From Candidatus Eiseniibacteriota bacterium (lineage in GTDB: Bacteria; Joyebacterota; Joyebacteria; Joyebacterales; Joyebacteraceae), in the NCBI GenBank assembly GCA_030609605.1, contig JAUWBY010000088.1, forward strand, positions 1-8,519: DNA of 8,519 nucleotides. Direction: 5' to 3'. Positions 1-6,072 of the stretch are shown here, in pieces; the first letter of the stretch is position 1; the number at the start of each line of letters is the position of its first letter. A program made the position numbers and the translations under genes. Under the pieces are notes generated by a model. The model saw only the letters and a list, made by a program, of their open reading frames with translations. It had not been told where the DNA came from and did not search any database.

Positions 1-1
1 A

Positions 2-76
2 GAGGCGAGTCGCGGCCACGACGCACAGCTCGAGAAGGCTGTCGAGGTTGTACTTGAGGCGATCTTGGGCGAGTAA
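2..76 (+). CDS. C-terminal tail of an unidentified gene (partial)
   Basis: An open frame enters from the left edge and ends at TAA (74-76), giving 24 residues that finish in DAQLEKAVEVVLEAILGE. The tail is rich in Glu, Leu, Val and Ala and looks amphipathic and helical, as expected at the end of a real protein rather than random DNA. Too little is present to name a family. The next gene on the same strand starts 88 bp downstream, and a weak hairpin lies between them, so co-transcription is possible but not shown. Confidence 0.5.
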   Translation, partial: EASRGHDAQLEKAVEVVLEAILGE

Positions 77-92
77 GCGAACGCTGCAGTCA

Positions 93-109
93 GGGCTTGT
101 ACAGAGCCC
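93..109 (+). terminator. Weak stem-loop after the partial upstream gene
   Basis: GGGCT (93-97) pairs with AGCCC (105-109) around a 7-nt loop, 17 nt after the TAA of the partial gene. The stem is only 5 bp and no T-run follows, so this is at best a weak terminator or mRNA 3'-end structure. Confidence 0.25.
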
Positions 110-164
110 CCATACTGACTTGCGTTGATCGAGCTACTTAGATTCCGACGTGCGGGAGGCGAGA

Positions 165-716
165 ATGAGAATATCACTTGTCATACTGTCACTTTCGCTG
201 CTTCTTGCCGGCGCCGCGACAACTCACGCGGGCCTTCTGAACATCGGCGTCGGCGTGTACGGCGGTATGAGCATGCCGATAGAGACGGATACAGAGATGG
301 GATCGATCGTTGGGGCGAGGGTGAAGATGCTTCCTGCGATACCCCTCGTTGGCTTCGAAGCGTACTACGTGTCCGTCAACCAGAAGTCGCCCCGCGATCT
401 GTGGGACGAGCAGGATCTTGATATCGTTTTCGATGGCGACACATACAGTGTTTTCGGTGCGAACCTTCTGATTGGCGGAGTGAGTGGGCCTGGCCTGAGG
501 ACGTTCGGTATCGCGGGTGTGAACTTCGTGGAGTTCGAGGACCACGGTGCGAAGGAGTTCAAGTACGGCGGCGAACTCGGCGTCGGTGTGGAGATCGTGC
601 CGCCCTTCATCGGTCTCGGAATCGAGGGGCGTGCCTCGGTGATGCTCCTTGGTTGGGACGAGGGTCCCGACAGGAAACTCACCACGGTGACAGTAGGGGT
701 CAACTACTACTTCTAG
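165..716 (+). CDS. Small outer-membrane beta-barrel-like secreted protein
   Basis: This is a 183-aa protein. The ATG at 165 is preferred over the in-frame GTG at 150 because GGGAGG (154-159) sits 5 nt upstream, and because the product then opens with a compact signal peptide (Arg2, hydrophobic residues 4-16, probable cleavage after THA at 22). The mature part of about 160 aa is dominated by alternating Gly, aromatic and Val residues in strand-like blocks (for example IGVGVYGG, GFEAYYVSV, SVFGANLLIGG, FGIAGVNFVEF, GGELGVGVEI) and ends VTVGVNYYF. A C-terminal Phe after an aromatic-rich strand is the usual barrel-assembly signal of outer-membrane proteins. The size would suit an eight-stranded barrel. 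I recognise no specific family, so transport, adhesion or structural roles are all open. It is followed by hairpin 807-840 and faces the protease gene across the IS insertion. Confidence 0.75.
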   Translation: MRISLVILSLSLLLAGAATTHAGLLNIGVGVYGGMSMPIETDTEMGSIVGARVKMLPAIPLVGFEAYYVSVNQKSPRDLWDEQDLDIVFDGDTYSVFGANLLIGGVSGPGLRTFGIAGVNFVEFEDHGAKEFKYGGELGVGVEIVPPFIGLGIEGRASVMLLGWDEGPDRKLTTVTVGVNYYF

Positions 717-806
717 AAGCAGGCGGATGACCGCCCGGACACGTACTACCCTTCAGTGCGAGCACCCAGAATCGTACCGTCCTCATGCGTGACACACCTG
801 GATCAC

Positions 807-840
807 AGTGAAGCCCCCGCCGGATGACGGGGGCTTCACT
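807..840. terminator. Perfect 13-bp hairpin between convergent host genes
   Basis: AGTGAAGCCCCCG (807-819) and CGGGGGCTTCACT (828-840) are perfect inverse complements around an 8-nt loop, 90 bp after the barrel gene stop. No T-run follows on either strand. If the IS at 872-2331 is removed, the hairpin lies between the convergent barrel gene and C25 protease gene, so it was probably a shared bidirectional 3' end before the insertion. It lies just outside the IS and is not an IS terminal repeat. Confidence 0.7.
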
Positions 841-874
841 ACGTCAACTGTGTTCGATTCGACTGCGCTAGACC

Positions 875-889
875 ATATGGAACGGTCGG
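875..889 (+). repeat. IS left subterminal inverted repeat
   Basis: ATATGGAACGGTCGG is the perfect inverse complement of 2314-2328. A 15-bp match by chance in a window this size is unlikely, and the copies bracket the transposase. Its inner bases 884-889 also form part of a second, local inverted repeat with 957-966. Confidence 0.88.
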
Positions 890-966
890 GCTCGATCCTT
901 TATCGTGGGTTGGTCGTTGCGGACCAGAGCCACATGAGAGGCAAGCTCTCAGAAAGGAGCCCGACC
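884..966 (+). promoter_or_regulatory. Leader stem that can sequester the transposase ribosome binding site
   Basis: GGTCGGGCTC (884-893) is perfectly complementary to GAGCCCGACC (957-966), the ten bases directly before the transposase ATG at 967. The right arm covers the GAG of the SD AAAGGAG (953-959). A second small hairpin, TGAGAG (935-940) with CTCTCA (946-951), ends two bases before the SD. A transcript entering from outside the IS would contain both arms and could hide the SD. Seen directly: the complementarity. Inferred: the regulatory role. Confidence 0.55.
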
Positions 967-2079
967 ATGGAGCAGTATAGCACAGATCAGATCTGGGTGG
1001 GACTGGACGTGCACCAGAGCTCGATCACGGCGGCAGTCCTGTATGGTGACTCGCACGATCCCGAGGTTGTCCGCATGAGAGGCGATCTCAATGCGGTCAG
1101 GAAGTTCTTCAGACGACTGAGCCAGGATGGTACTCCCAGAAGCTGCTATGAGGCGTCCGGAGCAGGCTACGTCCTGCAGCGTGCACTCGGCAGGGACGGC
1201 TTCCACTGTGAGGTCATTGCACCGAGCCTCATACCCAGAAAGCCGGGAGACCGACGGAAAACGGACAAGCTCGATGCGATCCGCCTGGCCAAGCTCTACA
1301 GGAGCGGACACCTCACACCCATAGCGGTTCCCAACGAAGAGCAGGAAGCCGTCAGACAACTCGTAAGAGCACGCCTTGCAGTGCAGGGGGAGATCACCAG
1401 ACTCAGGCACCGCATCGTCCGTGTACTTGCCACACACGGATACCACTTCCACGGTACAAAGAGCAACTGGACGAAGAAGCACAGAGCGTGGCTCGGACAA
1501 CTCAGATACGAGCTAGATGGTCCACTCCGGACGGTGGCCGGCATGCATCTCGAGCACCTCGAGTACCTTGAGACTCAACAGCGGAGCATGGACGCTGAGA
1601 TCGAGCGGTTCTCGCAGATGCTGCCGTGGCGGAGAGGAGCGGATGCTCTGCGGTGCTTCAGGGGCATTAAGACTCTCACAGCCATGACACTGCTCACGGA
1701 GATCGGGGACATACGCCGCTTCCCATCGCCATCAGGACTGATGGCATACACCGGGCTCATACCCTCGGAGCGCTCAAGCGGCGACGTCGAGCGCCGGGGT
1801 CCCATTACAAGGGCCGGCAACTCCTTCCTCAGGAGAGTCCTCGTCGAGTCTGCCTGGCACTACCGGCACCGTGCAGGAGCCGACCTCATCCTCAAGAGGA
1901 GAAGGCAGGGTCAGAATCCGGAGGTAGTTGCTATCGCGGTGAAGGCGCAGCACCGTCTCTCAAGGAAGTTCTGGAACCTCAGCCAGAGGAAACACACCAA
2001 CAAGGCAGTCGTGGCCGTAGCCAGGGAGCTCACCGGGTTTATCTGGGCTGCGCTCATGGCGATCGAAGAGGAGATGTAG
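967..2079 (+). CDS. IS110/IS1111-family DEDD transposase (recombinase)
   Basis: This 370-aa protein has the usual length for the family. The ATG at 967 is chosen because AAAGGAG (953-959) lies 7 nt upstream and the protein then begins MEQYSTDQIWVGLDVHQSS, the normal family start; the open frame continues upstream to 808 only by crossing the IS border. The N-terminal RuvC-like DEDD domain shows D14 (VGLDVH), E62 (CYEASGAG) and D100/D103 (RKTDKLDA). A coiled middle (about 125-215) follows. The C-terminal Tnp domain (about 225-300) has the FRGI...TLLTEIGDIRRF...LMAYTGLIPSE block and RSSGD (269-273), with S270 or S271 the likely catalytic serine, then GPITRAGN and LRRVLVESAWHYRH. Family members excise and insert the element without a target duplication, guided by an RNA from the element itself. 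No frameshift or missing catalytic residue is seen, so it may be active. Confidence 0.95.
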   Translation: MEQYSTDQIWVGLDVHQSSITAAVLYGDSHDPEVVRMRGDLNAVRKFFRRLSQDGTPRSCYEASGAGYVLQRALGRDGFHCEVIAPSLIPRKPGDRRKTDKLDAIRLAKLYRSGHLTPIAVPNEEQEAVRQLVRARLAVQGEITRLRHRIVRVLATHGYHFHGTKSNWTKKHRAWLGQLRYELDGPLRTVAGMHLEHLEYLETQQRSMDAEIERFSQMLPWRRGADALRCFRGIKTLTAMTLLTEIGDIRRFPSPSGLMAYTGLIPSERSSGDVERRGPITRAGNSFLRRVLVESAWHYRHRAGADLILKRRRQGQNPEVVAIAVKAQHRLSRKFWNLSQRKHTNKAVVAVARELTGFIWAALMAIEEEM

Positions 2080-2131
2080 GTCAGCACACAACAGGGGGAA
2101 GCGGCACGGAAGGGGGATCCTCGTCTGAAGT

Positions 2132-2160
2132 ATGCGGTAGGAACACTCCCGAACCCGCGG
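2132..2160 (+). repeat. Guide-RNA module copy A
   Basis: ATGCGGTAG (2132-2140) and AACCCGCGG (2152-2160) recur in the same order at 2198-2217, spaced by 11 nt here and 2 nt there. G2134-G2137 can pair with C2155-C2158. The longer spacer can add a GGA/TCC pairing (2140-2142 with 2147-2149) around an ACAC loop. Confidence 0.7.
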
Positions 2161-2197
2161 CGCTAGACAGAGACAGCCCCACGACGGACCCATGAGC

Positions 2198-2217
2198 ATG
2201 CGGTAGCCAACCCGCGG
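2198..2217 (+). repeat. Guide-RNA module copy B
   Basis: This is the second copy of the two 9-mers of module A, with only CC between them. The same 4-bp GCGG/CCGC stem (2200-2203 with 2212-2215) forms. The conserved stem with a different apical loop fits a duplicated structural unit whose flanks have diverged into different guide sequences. Confidence 0.7.
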
Positions 2218-2266
2218 ATATCAGTCTGATCACCGTCGAAGAGAACCGCTTCCTCCTGCAAACTGA

Positions 2267-2294
2267 GGCACCCCACGCTTCCGCGCGGGGTGCC
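2267..2294 (+). terminator. Strong hairpin near the IS right end
   Basis: GGCACCCC (2267-2274) pairs with GGGGTGCC (2287-2294). After one A/C mismatch, CGC (2276-2278) pairs with GCG (2283-2285) around a TTCC tetraloop. No T-run follows. It could end the transposase/guide-RNA transcript, or shield the element's 3' end from convergent transcription of the protease gene. It lies inside the IS, 20 bp from the right inverted repeat. Confidence 0.55.
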
Positions 2295-2307
2295 CAGGAC
2301 AATCGGC

Positions 2308-2313
2308 TTGACA
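2308..2313 (+). promoter_or_regulatory. Outward-facing -35 box at the IS right end
   Basis: A perfect TTGACA abuts the inner edge of the right inverted repeat and points out of the element. In the integrated form the sequence 17 nt downstream (CTTCAG) is not a -10 box. In a circular intermediate it would sit beside the left end, where the A/T-rich part of the left repeat (CATATGG, 874-880) would fall close to -10 spacing. Junction promoters of this type are known in the IS110 family; its use here is inferred. Confidence 0.4.
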
Positions 2314-2328
2314 CCGACCGTTCCATAT
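2314..2328 (-). repeat. IS right subterminal inverted repeat
   Basis: CCGACCGTTCCATAT is the perfect inverse complement of 875-889. Its last base (T2328) is the third position of the protease stop codon read on the minus strand, so the IS end and the protease gene end touch. Confidence 0.88.
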
Positions 2329-5300
2329 CACTTCAGAAGTACCATTTTGCGCGAGGCCTCCCAACCGTCGATGACGGCGCGAACGAAGTAAACGCCGGAT
2401 GAGACCTGGTTGCCGTGCGAGTCCTTCCCGTTCCACACGACCATGTGGTCCCCAGCTGTGGTCGGCCCATCGGCCAGGACCGAGACAAGTCTGCCGGCGA
2501 TGTCGTAGACGGCAAGATGTACGCGCGCATCCTCGCGACCCACTGCGTAGTTGATCGTTGTGGTGGGGTTGAACGGGTTGGGTGCATTCTGGCAGAGTCG
2601 GTTCGGAAGTCCAACAAAGCCGTCAGCGACTCCCGTGTTGCCGATGAGGCTGAGGTCTGTGAGGATCCTCGTCACGTATTCGAGATGCGTAGACGGATAG
2701 CCGGAGCCGGTCATGCCTCCGAGGATCACGGGTATCATGTAGCGGTGTGACCCGGTTGCAGAATCGACGTACTTCGCCCCACGGCTCTCGATGCTCTGAT
2801 CGCTCCAAAGCAGGGTACCGCCGGGTTCGCCATCGGACCCGACCTTGCTGACGAACTGATCCGGATCGGCCTGGTAGTCATAGGTGAAGTGGAACCCATC
2901 CATGAGAGTCCCGGCTCCGCCATCGAGCGACTGGACGTTTCCGGTGGTCTTTGGGTTGCCCATCGCGTACGTGCAGTGGAAGCGATCCCAGAGTTCCTGT
3001 GTTGTCTCGGTTCCGTTCAACTTGTATTGGCTGCCGAAATTCGGTTCCTCAATGTAGAGGCTCCCGCCGCCGTCCACGAAGACGATGAGCGCTGCGGCCT
3101 CATCGTCCGTCATCGATACGTTGAAGCCGCCGAAATTGATGACTCCTCCCAGATAGATGATGAGGTCGAATGGGCTGAGGTCTTCGGGCAACGTCTCCGA
3201 GTGGACATAGAGTTCACCTATCGAGTCGAGTGCCTGGAGCCACGGCGCCTCCGTACCATCCTCCTCAGAGAAGATATCATTCACTCCGTCAAACGGCATA
3301 TCACCGTCATCGGCGTCCCACAGAAGCACCTTGGCGTTTACGCTCGCCGCTATCGGACCGATGCAATCGACGAGATGGTCTTCGTTGCCCCACAGATCTC
3401 CCGCCACCACTGCGTAGTAGTAGGGCTCGGCGTTCGACACCGTTGTGTCGTCGAGTGTCGTGCCGTCAGGCGCAAGGAGCCAGGAAGCTATGGGCGTGAG
3501 TCCGGACACATCCGTGAACGGCGTGGGTTCACGGTAGACCTTGTAGTACGCGAAGTCACCCGGGACTGCGTAGCCCGTCCAGTCAAGTTCCACGAGGCCA
3601 CCAAGATCGAACGGATCGGCAGCCATCAGAGTACCGACGGGGTCGGGTGCGATCAGGTCCGCTGGCTGGTCGACGACCGCGAGCATTGCTTCGTGTGGGA
3701 GCATGTCGGGTCCCGTCACCATCATCGTGAGGGGGCCCTCGACTGTCGGATCGATGTCCACGACGGCGATTCCATCAGGCCCCGTCGTGAAGATAGCGTC
3801 GATCTCGTCATTGTGAAGATATACGGATACGCCTTCGATAGCTCCATCGTCGCCACGGGCTGTGACAACGAACGGCTCACCCGAGAGCGGAACGCTGGTG
3901 GGGTAGTTGACCATCGCGGTCGACGGCTCGTGCGACCAGATCCTCATCTCAGGATCACCCAGTAGATTCAGCTCGTAGAGAACGTAGCGAGTGTAGCCGT
4001 TGGAGCGTGCTTCGCTCACGAACACATCCTTGTGAGCAGCGTGGGCCACTCCGATGATGTCGTGACCGTGGTTGTACAGCTGCCTGAAGAACTCACGGTC
4101 GTACCGATCCGACGTCCCGTTGCCCGGCCCCCCAGGCGAACCCCATCCATAGCGGCTGTTACCTATGAACGCCACACCACCGCCCGTCGAGTTCATCCAG
4201 TGCTCGGCGATGCAGTCGTAGTCGAGAGCGGCCGGATAGCACCCGATCGTGTAGAAGATGCCTTGTCTGTCCGTGTTGGTCAGGCCGTCGAAGTCGGAGC
4301 GGTAGAGTGACGAGCTGCCGATGCAGAGGACACTGTAGTGAGCGTGGCCGTTGTGGTTGGTGATGTTCTGGCCGGCGTTGAGATTGCTCAGAGTCCGCGA
4401 TTTCGTGAGGAGCCCGTTTGTCTCGTAGAGCTTCTTGATCGGGTCGAACTGTCCTGGGACCGATTCATCGTCAATGTAGTTCTTGCAGATAGCATGATCG
4501 GTCCACGGGTCGGTCCACAGCACTTCCGCGAGGAAGAGCATGTTTTCCTGGTAGTCAGTGGGAAGCGCGTTTCCGGCAGGAGAACCCTCGTATGTGAGAA
4601 CCTTCGTGACGAAGCGCGACGCCTCTGCCGTGGTGTTGACTGGAGCGCGGCCGACGTAGACGTCTGCGTAGAGATCAATGTCGTCCTGCGTGATCTCGCC
4701 CCAGGTACTGTCGCCATCCCCGTTCCACGTGCCATCGAGATCGCTGTAGTAGAGATCACAGATCGGCGAATTCTCGCTTCCGCTTCCGACGTTGTAGGCA
4801 TAGGCCGCACGCGCCGGCACGACAGCGGTGTCACCTCCAAGGAGAACCCATAGAGTGCCGTGGTTTTCGTAGTAGTCGATGATGCAGTTACGGACCATCT
4901 CCGCGTTGTCGACGCCGCTGTAGTTGGAGTAGATCCAAGAGGTCGTGACTACCTCGGCTTTGAGACCCTTCTGCTCCTTCCAGTCAATGAGCGGCTGGAA
5001 GAGCGGCTCGTACGTCGAGCTTGTCACGACAAGATAGTCGACCTGATCGTCTCGTGTCGTGAGGGTCGGAGTCCCCGTGACATCGTGCGGGTTGACCACG
5101 AAGTCCTTTACCCTCTCGACGACTACGCGGTCCGCCCTGATGGATCTGGCCGCAGGAGTTCTTGCTGCACGGCCATCGCGCTCGAACTCAATAGCGATGG
5201 TCACGGTCTCATTCAACGTAAGGGCGCCATCGGCAGGGCTGTACTGAATTGGGTAGACCGCGACTGTTGCGACTCGATGGCCGGACATATTGCCGGTGTC

Positions 5301-5732
5301 CATGAGGCGGCATGCGGTCGAGGGGTATGGTGTCGGTGACTCGTATATGCTCGGCTCCGGGTCGAGCCACTCAGGGATCATCGGGAGCGAGAAGGGAATC
5401 TGGGGCTGCACAGGTCGGACTTCGAACCTGCCGGGAATCACACTTGCTTGCGTGACAGTTGCCGATGCCTCGACGGCCGTCATCCCCTCGGGAAGAGCGA
5501 ATCTTATGAATGCGACCGGGAGTTCCGGACGACCCAGTTCGAGTGTAGATCTGAGACCGTGCATCTCTATGACATCGTACGCCGCCACGTGCGTGGTCGT
5601 GATGTCGGTAGACGAGAACTGCATTGTATGTGTGAGTGAAGACGCCGCGAGCGCGGCTGGAGCCCAGAGAGACACGGTTATTAGGACCGCGAGGGCTGAG
5701 AGCAGTGTGATCCGTCGCCCGGACAGGCGCAT
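2328..5732 (-). CDS. Secreted C25 (gingipain-like) cysteine protease with FlgD/T9SS-type C-terminal domain
   Basis: This is a 1134-aa protein. The ATG at 5732 is chosen because AAGGAGG (5739-5745) lies 6 nt upstream and a signal peptide follows directly (MRLSGRRITLLSALAVLITV, cleavage near ALA at about 29). An in-frame ATG at 5777 would add 15 residues before the signal peptide. Order: propeptide-like region (about 35-225, with LGRPELPVAFIRFALPEG); C25 catalytic domain (about 230-600, DYLVVTSSTYE, LWVLLGGDTAVVPAR) with likely catalytic His463 in NHNGHAH and Cys498 in TIGCYPAALDYD, then IAEHW and GNSRYGWGSP; an Ig-like segment (about 605-690); a fibronectin-III-like domain (about 695-785); a Rossmann/glutamine-amidotransferase-like domain (about 800-1030); and a C-terminal NAPNPFNPTTTI...SGVYFVRAV...SRKMVLLK domain (1042-1134). 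That last domain resembles FlgD-Ig/T9SS sorting domains, so the enzyme is probably cell-surface or extracellular. Specificity cannot be read. The stop TGA lies at the IS border. Confidence 0.92.
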   Translation of the reverse strand: MRLSGRRITLLSALAVLITVSLWAPAALAASSLTHTMQFSSTDITTTHVAAYDVIEMHGLRSTLELGRPELPVAFIRFALPEGMTAVEASATVTQASVIPGRFEVRPVQPQIPFSLPMIPEWLDPEPSIYESPTPYPSTACRLMDTGNMSGHRVATVAVYPIQYSPADGALTLNETVTIAIEFERDGRAARTPAARSIRADRVVVERVKDFVVNPHDVTGTPTLTTRDDQVDYLVVTSSTYEPLFQPLIDWKEQKGLKAEVVTTSWIYSNYSGVDNAEMVRNCIIDYYENHGTLWVLLGGDTAVVPARAAYAYNVGSGSENSPICDLYYSDLDGTWNGDGDSTWGEITQDDIDLYADVYVGRAPVNTTAEASRFVTKVLTYEGSPAGNALPTDYQENMLFLAEVLWTDPWTDHAICKNYIDDESVPGQFDPIKKLYETNGLLTKSRTLSNLNAGQNITNHNGHAHYSVLCIGSSSLYRSDFDGLTNTDRQGIFYTIGCYPAALDYDCIAEHWMNSTGGGVAFIGNSRYGWGSPGGPGNGTSDRYDREFFRQLYNHGHDIIGVAHAAHKDVFVSEARSNGYTRYVLYELNLLGDPEMRIWSHEPSTAMVNYPTSVPLSGEPFVVTARGDDGAIEGVSVYLHNDEIDAIFTTGPDGIAVVDIDPTVEGPLTMMVTGPDMLPHEAMLAVVDQPADLIAPDPVGTLMAADPFDLGGLVELDWTGYAVPGDFAYYKVYREPTPFTDVSGLTPIASWLLAPDGTTLDDTTVSNAEPYYYAVVAGDLWGNEDHLVDCIGPIAASVNAKVLLWDADDGDMPFDGVNDIFSEEDGTEAPWLQALDSIGELYVHSETLPEDLSPFDLIIYLGGVINFGGFNVSMTDDEAAALIVFVDGGGSLYIEEPNFGSQYKLNGTETTQELWDRFHCTYAMGNPKTTGNVQSLDGGAGTLMDGFHFTYDYQADPDQFVSKVGSDGEPGGTLLWSDQSIESRGAKYVDSATGSHRYMIPVILGGMTGSGYPSTHLEYVTRILTDLSLIGNTGVADGFVGLPNRLCQNAPNPFNPTTTINYAVGREDARVHLAVYDIAGRLVSVLADGPTTAGDHMVVWNGKDSHGNQVSSGVYFVRAVIDGWEASRKMVLLK

Positions 5733-5783
5733 CGGTATCCTCCTTGTGCCTTGTGTTGCAGCCGCAACTACAGTCATTAGTGT

Positions 5784-5812
5784 ATTTTAACTCAATTCAG
5801 CCGATTCGTCAA
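5784..5812 (-). promoter_or_regulatory. Sigma70-type promoter of the C25 protease gene
   Basis: On the minus strand TTGACG (5812-5807) is followed after 17 nt by TAAAAT (5789-5784), five of six matches to the consensus in each box. Transcription would begin near 5777, giving a leader of about 45 nt before the SD-supported ATG at 5732. Confidence 0.7.
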
Positions 5813-6008
5813 GGATTCATGAGCGCCGCACCACCTCGACGTGACTGCTCCATAACTGTCTACGCAGCTAACTCCTTGACCGGTCTGGGACTGTGCGTAC
5901 ATCTCGCACCCGACCAGGGGAGAGGCCATTTTCCTGCTCCCACCATTCTGATGCACCTGTTCCCAATGTGTTGCAGCTCATTATCCAGCGAAACAGGTCA
6001 ACTTGAGA
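5813..6008. other. Intergenic stretch without a visible gene
   Basis: Together with the promoter and hairpin on its two sides, this fills the 340 bp between the protease start and the next gene's stop. I see no gene with a ribosome binding site. The only structure found is a 7-bp inverted repeat, ACCTGTT (5955-5961) with AACAGGT (5992-5998), 30 nt apart, which may be chance. Confidence 0.5.
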
Positions 6009-6034
6009 GCGCCCCCGGCGATTGCCGGGGGCGC
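6009..6034 (-). terminator. Strong GC hairpin after the tandem-domain protein gene
   Basis: GCGCCCCCGGC (6009-6019) and GCCGGGGGCGC (6024-6034) form a perfect 11-bp stem with a GATT loop, 38 bp beyond the minus-strand stop at 6073. No real T-run follows on the minus strand, so it resembles the U-tract-less hairpin at 807-840. Confidence 0.65.
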
Positions 6035-6072
6035 ATCATCGATGAGCCGCTCTCGCGCTGCGAGCTCTCTCT

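Larger units (their letters stand above)
2112..2235 (+). ncRNA. Candidate bridge RNA / seekRNA of the IS (ends approximate)
   Basis: The transposase 3' flank holds two similar modules, ATGCGGTAG-(11 nt)-AACCCGCGG (2132-2160) and ATGCGGTAG-(2 nt)-AACCCGCGG (2198-2217). Each can form a GCGG/CCGC hairpin. Tracts beside the hairpins match this insertion's own junctions. TCTGAAGT (2124-2131), 5' of hairpin A, is the reverse complement of the right junction 2330-2337. GCGCTAGAC (2160-2168), 3' of hairpin A, equals the left junction 865-873. ATATCA (2218-2223), 3' of hairpin B, equals the IS right end 2325-2330. The 5' tract of hairpin B (CCCATGAGC, 2189-2197) shows only a poor match to the left end. 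An outer stem of 2114-2119 with 2228-2234 is possible. Two guide-bearing internal loops are the known architecture of these RNAs. Transcript ends, promoter and fold are not established. Confidence 0.65.
872..2331 (+). mobile_element. IS110-family (IS1111-type) insertion sequence, complete
   Basis: A DEDD transposase gene is flanked by a 15-bp perfect inverted repeat (875-889 and 2314-2328). Short left non-coding DNA (about 77 bp inside the repeat) and long right non-coding DNA (234 bp) point to the IS1111 subgroup, which has subterminal repeats and carries its guide RNA downstream of the transposase. There is no obvious target-site duplication, as usual for the family. The dinucleotide AC occurs at both borders (872-873 and 2330-2331) and is used here as the putative core, giving about 1.46 kb. 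An alternative core is CT (868-869 and 2331-2332). Ends are therefore uncertain by about 5 bp on the left and 1-2 bp on the right. The element sits between the hairpin at 807-840 and the last codon of the C25 protease gene. Confidence 0.85.

Noticed and set aside
115..143. Possible promoter CTGACT, 17 nt, TTAGAT upstream of the barrel gene
   Set aside because: Four of six and three of six matches only, too weak to list as a feature.
808..966. Upstream extension of the transposase by 53 codons
   Set aside because: It crosses the IS border and the hairpin at 807-840. The ATG at 967 has a good SD and yields the usual family N-terminus.
2189..2197. CCCATGAGC as the fourth (right-donor) guide of the IS RNA
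   Set aside because: Only a four-base run plus scattered pairs match the left end at 873-880, not better than chance, so it was not claimed as a guide.
2889..3965. Plus-strand 358-codon open frame opposite the protease gene
   Set aside because: It mirrors the C25 coding sequence, has no SD or signal features, and its product is low-quality Arg/Val/Glu-rich sequence. The minus strand encodes a coherent domain series.
4338..5339. Plus-strand open frames of 171 and 159 codons opposite the catalytic domain
   Set aside because: They are antisense shadows of the conserved C25 domain, with no ribosome binding site or recognisable motif.
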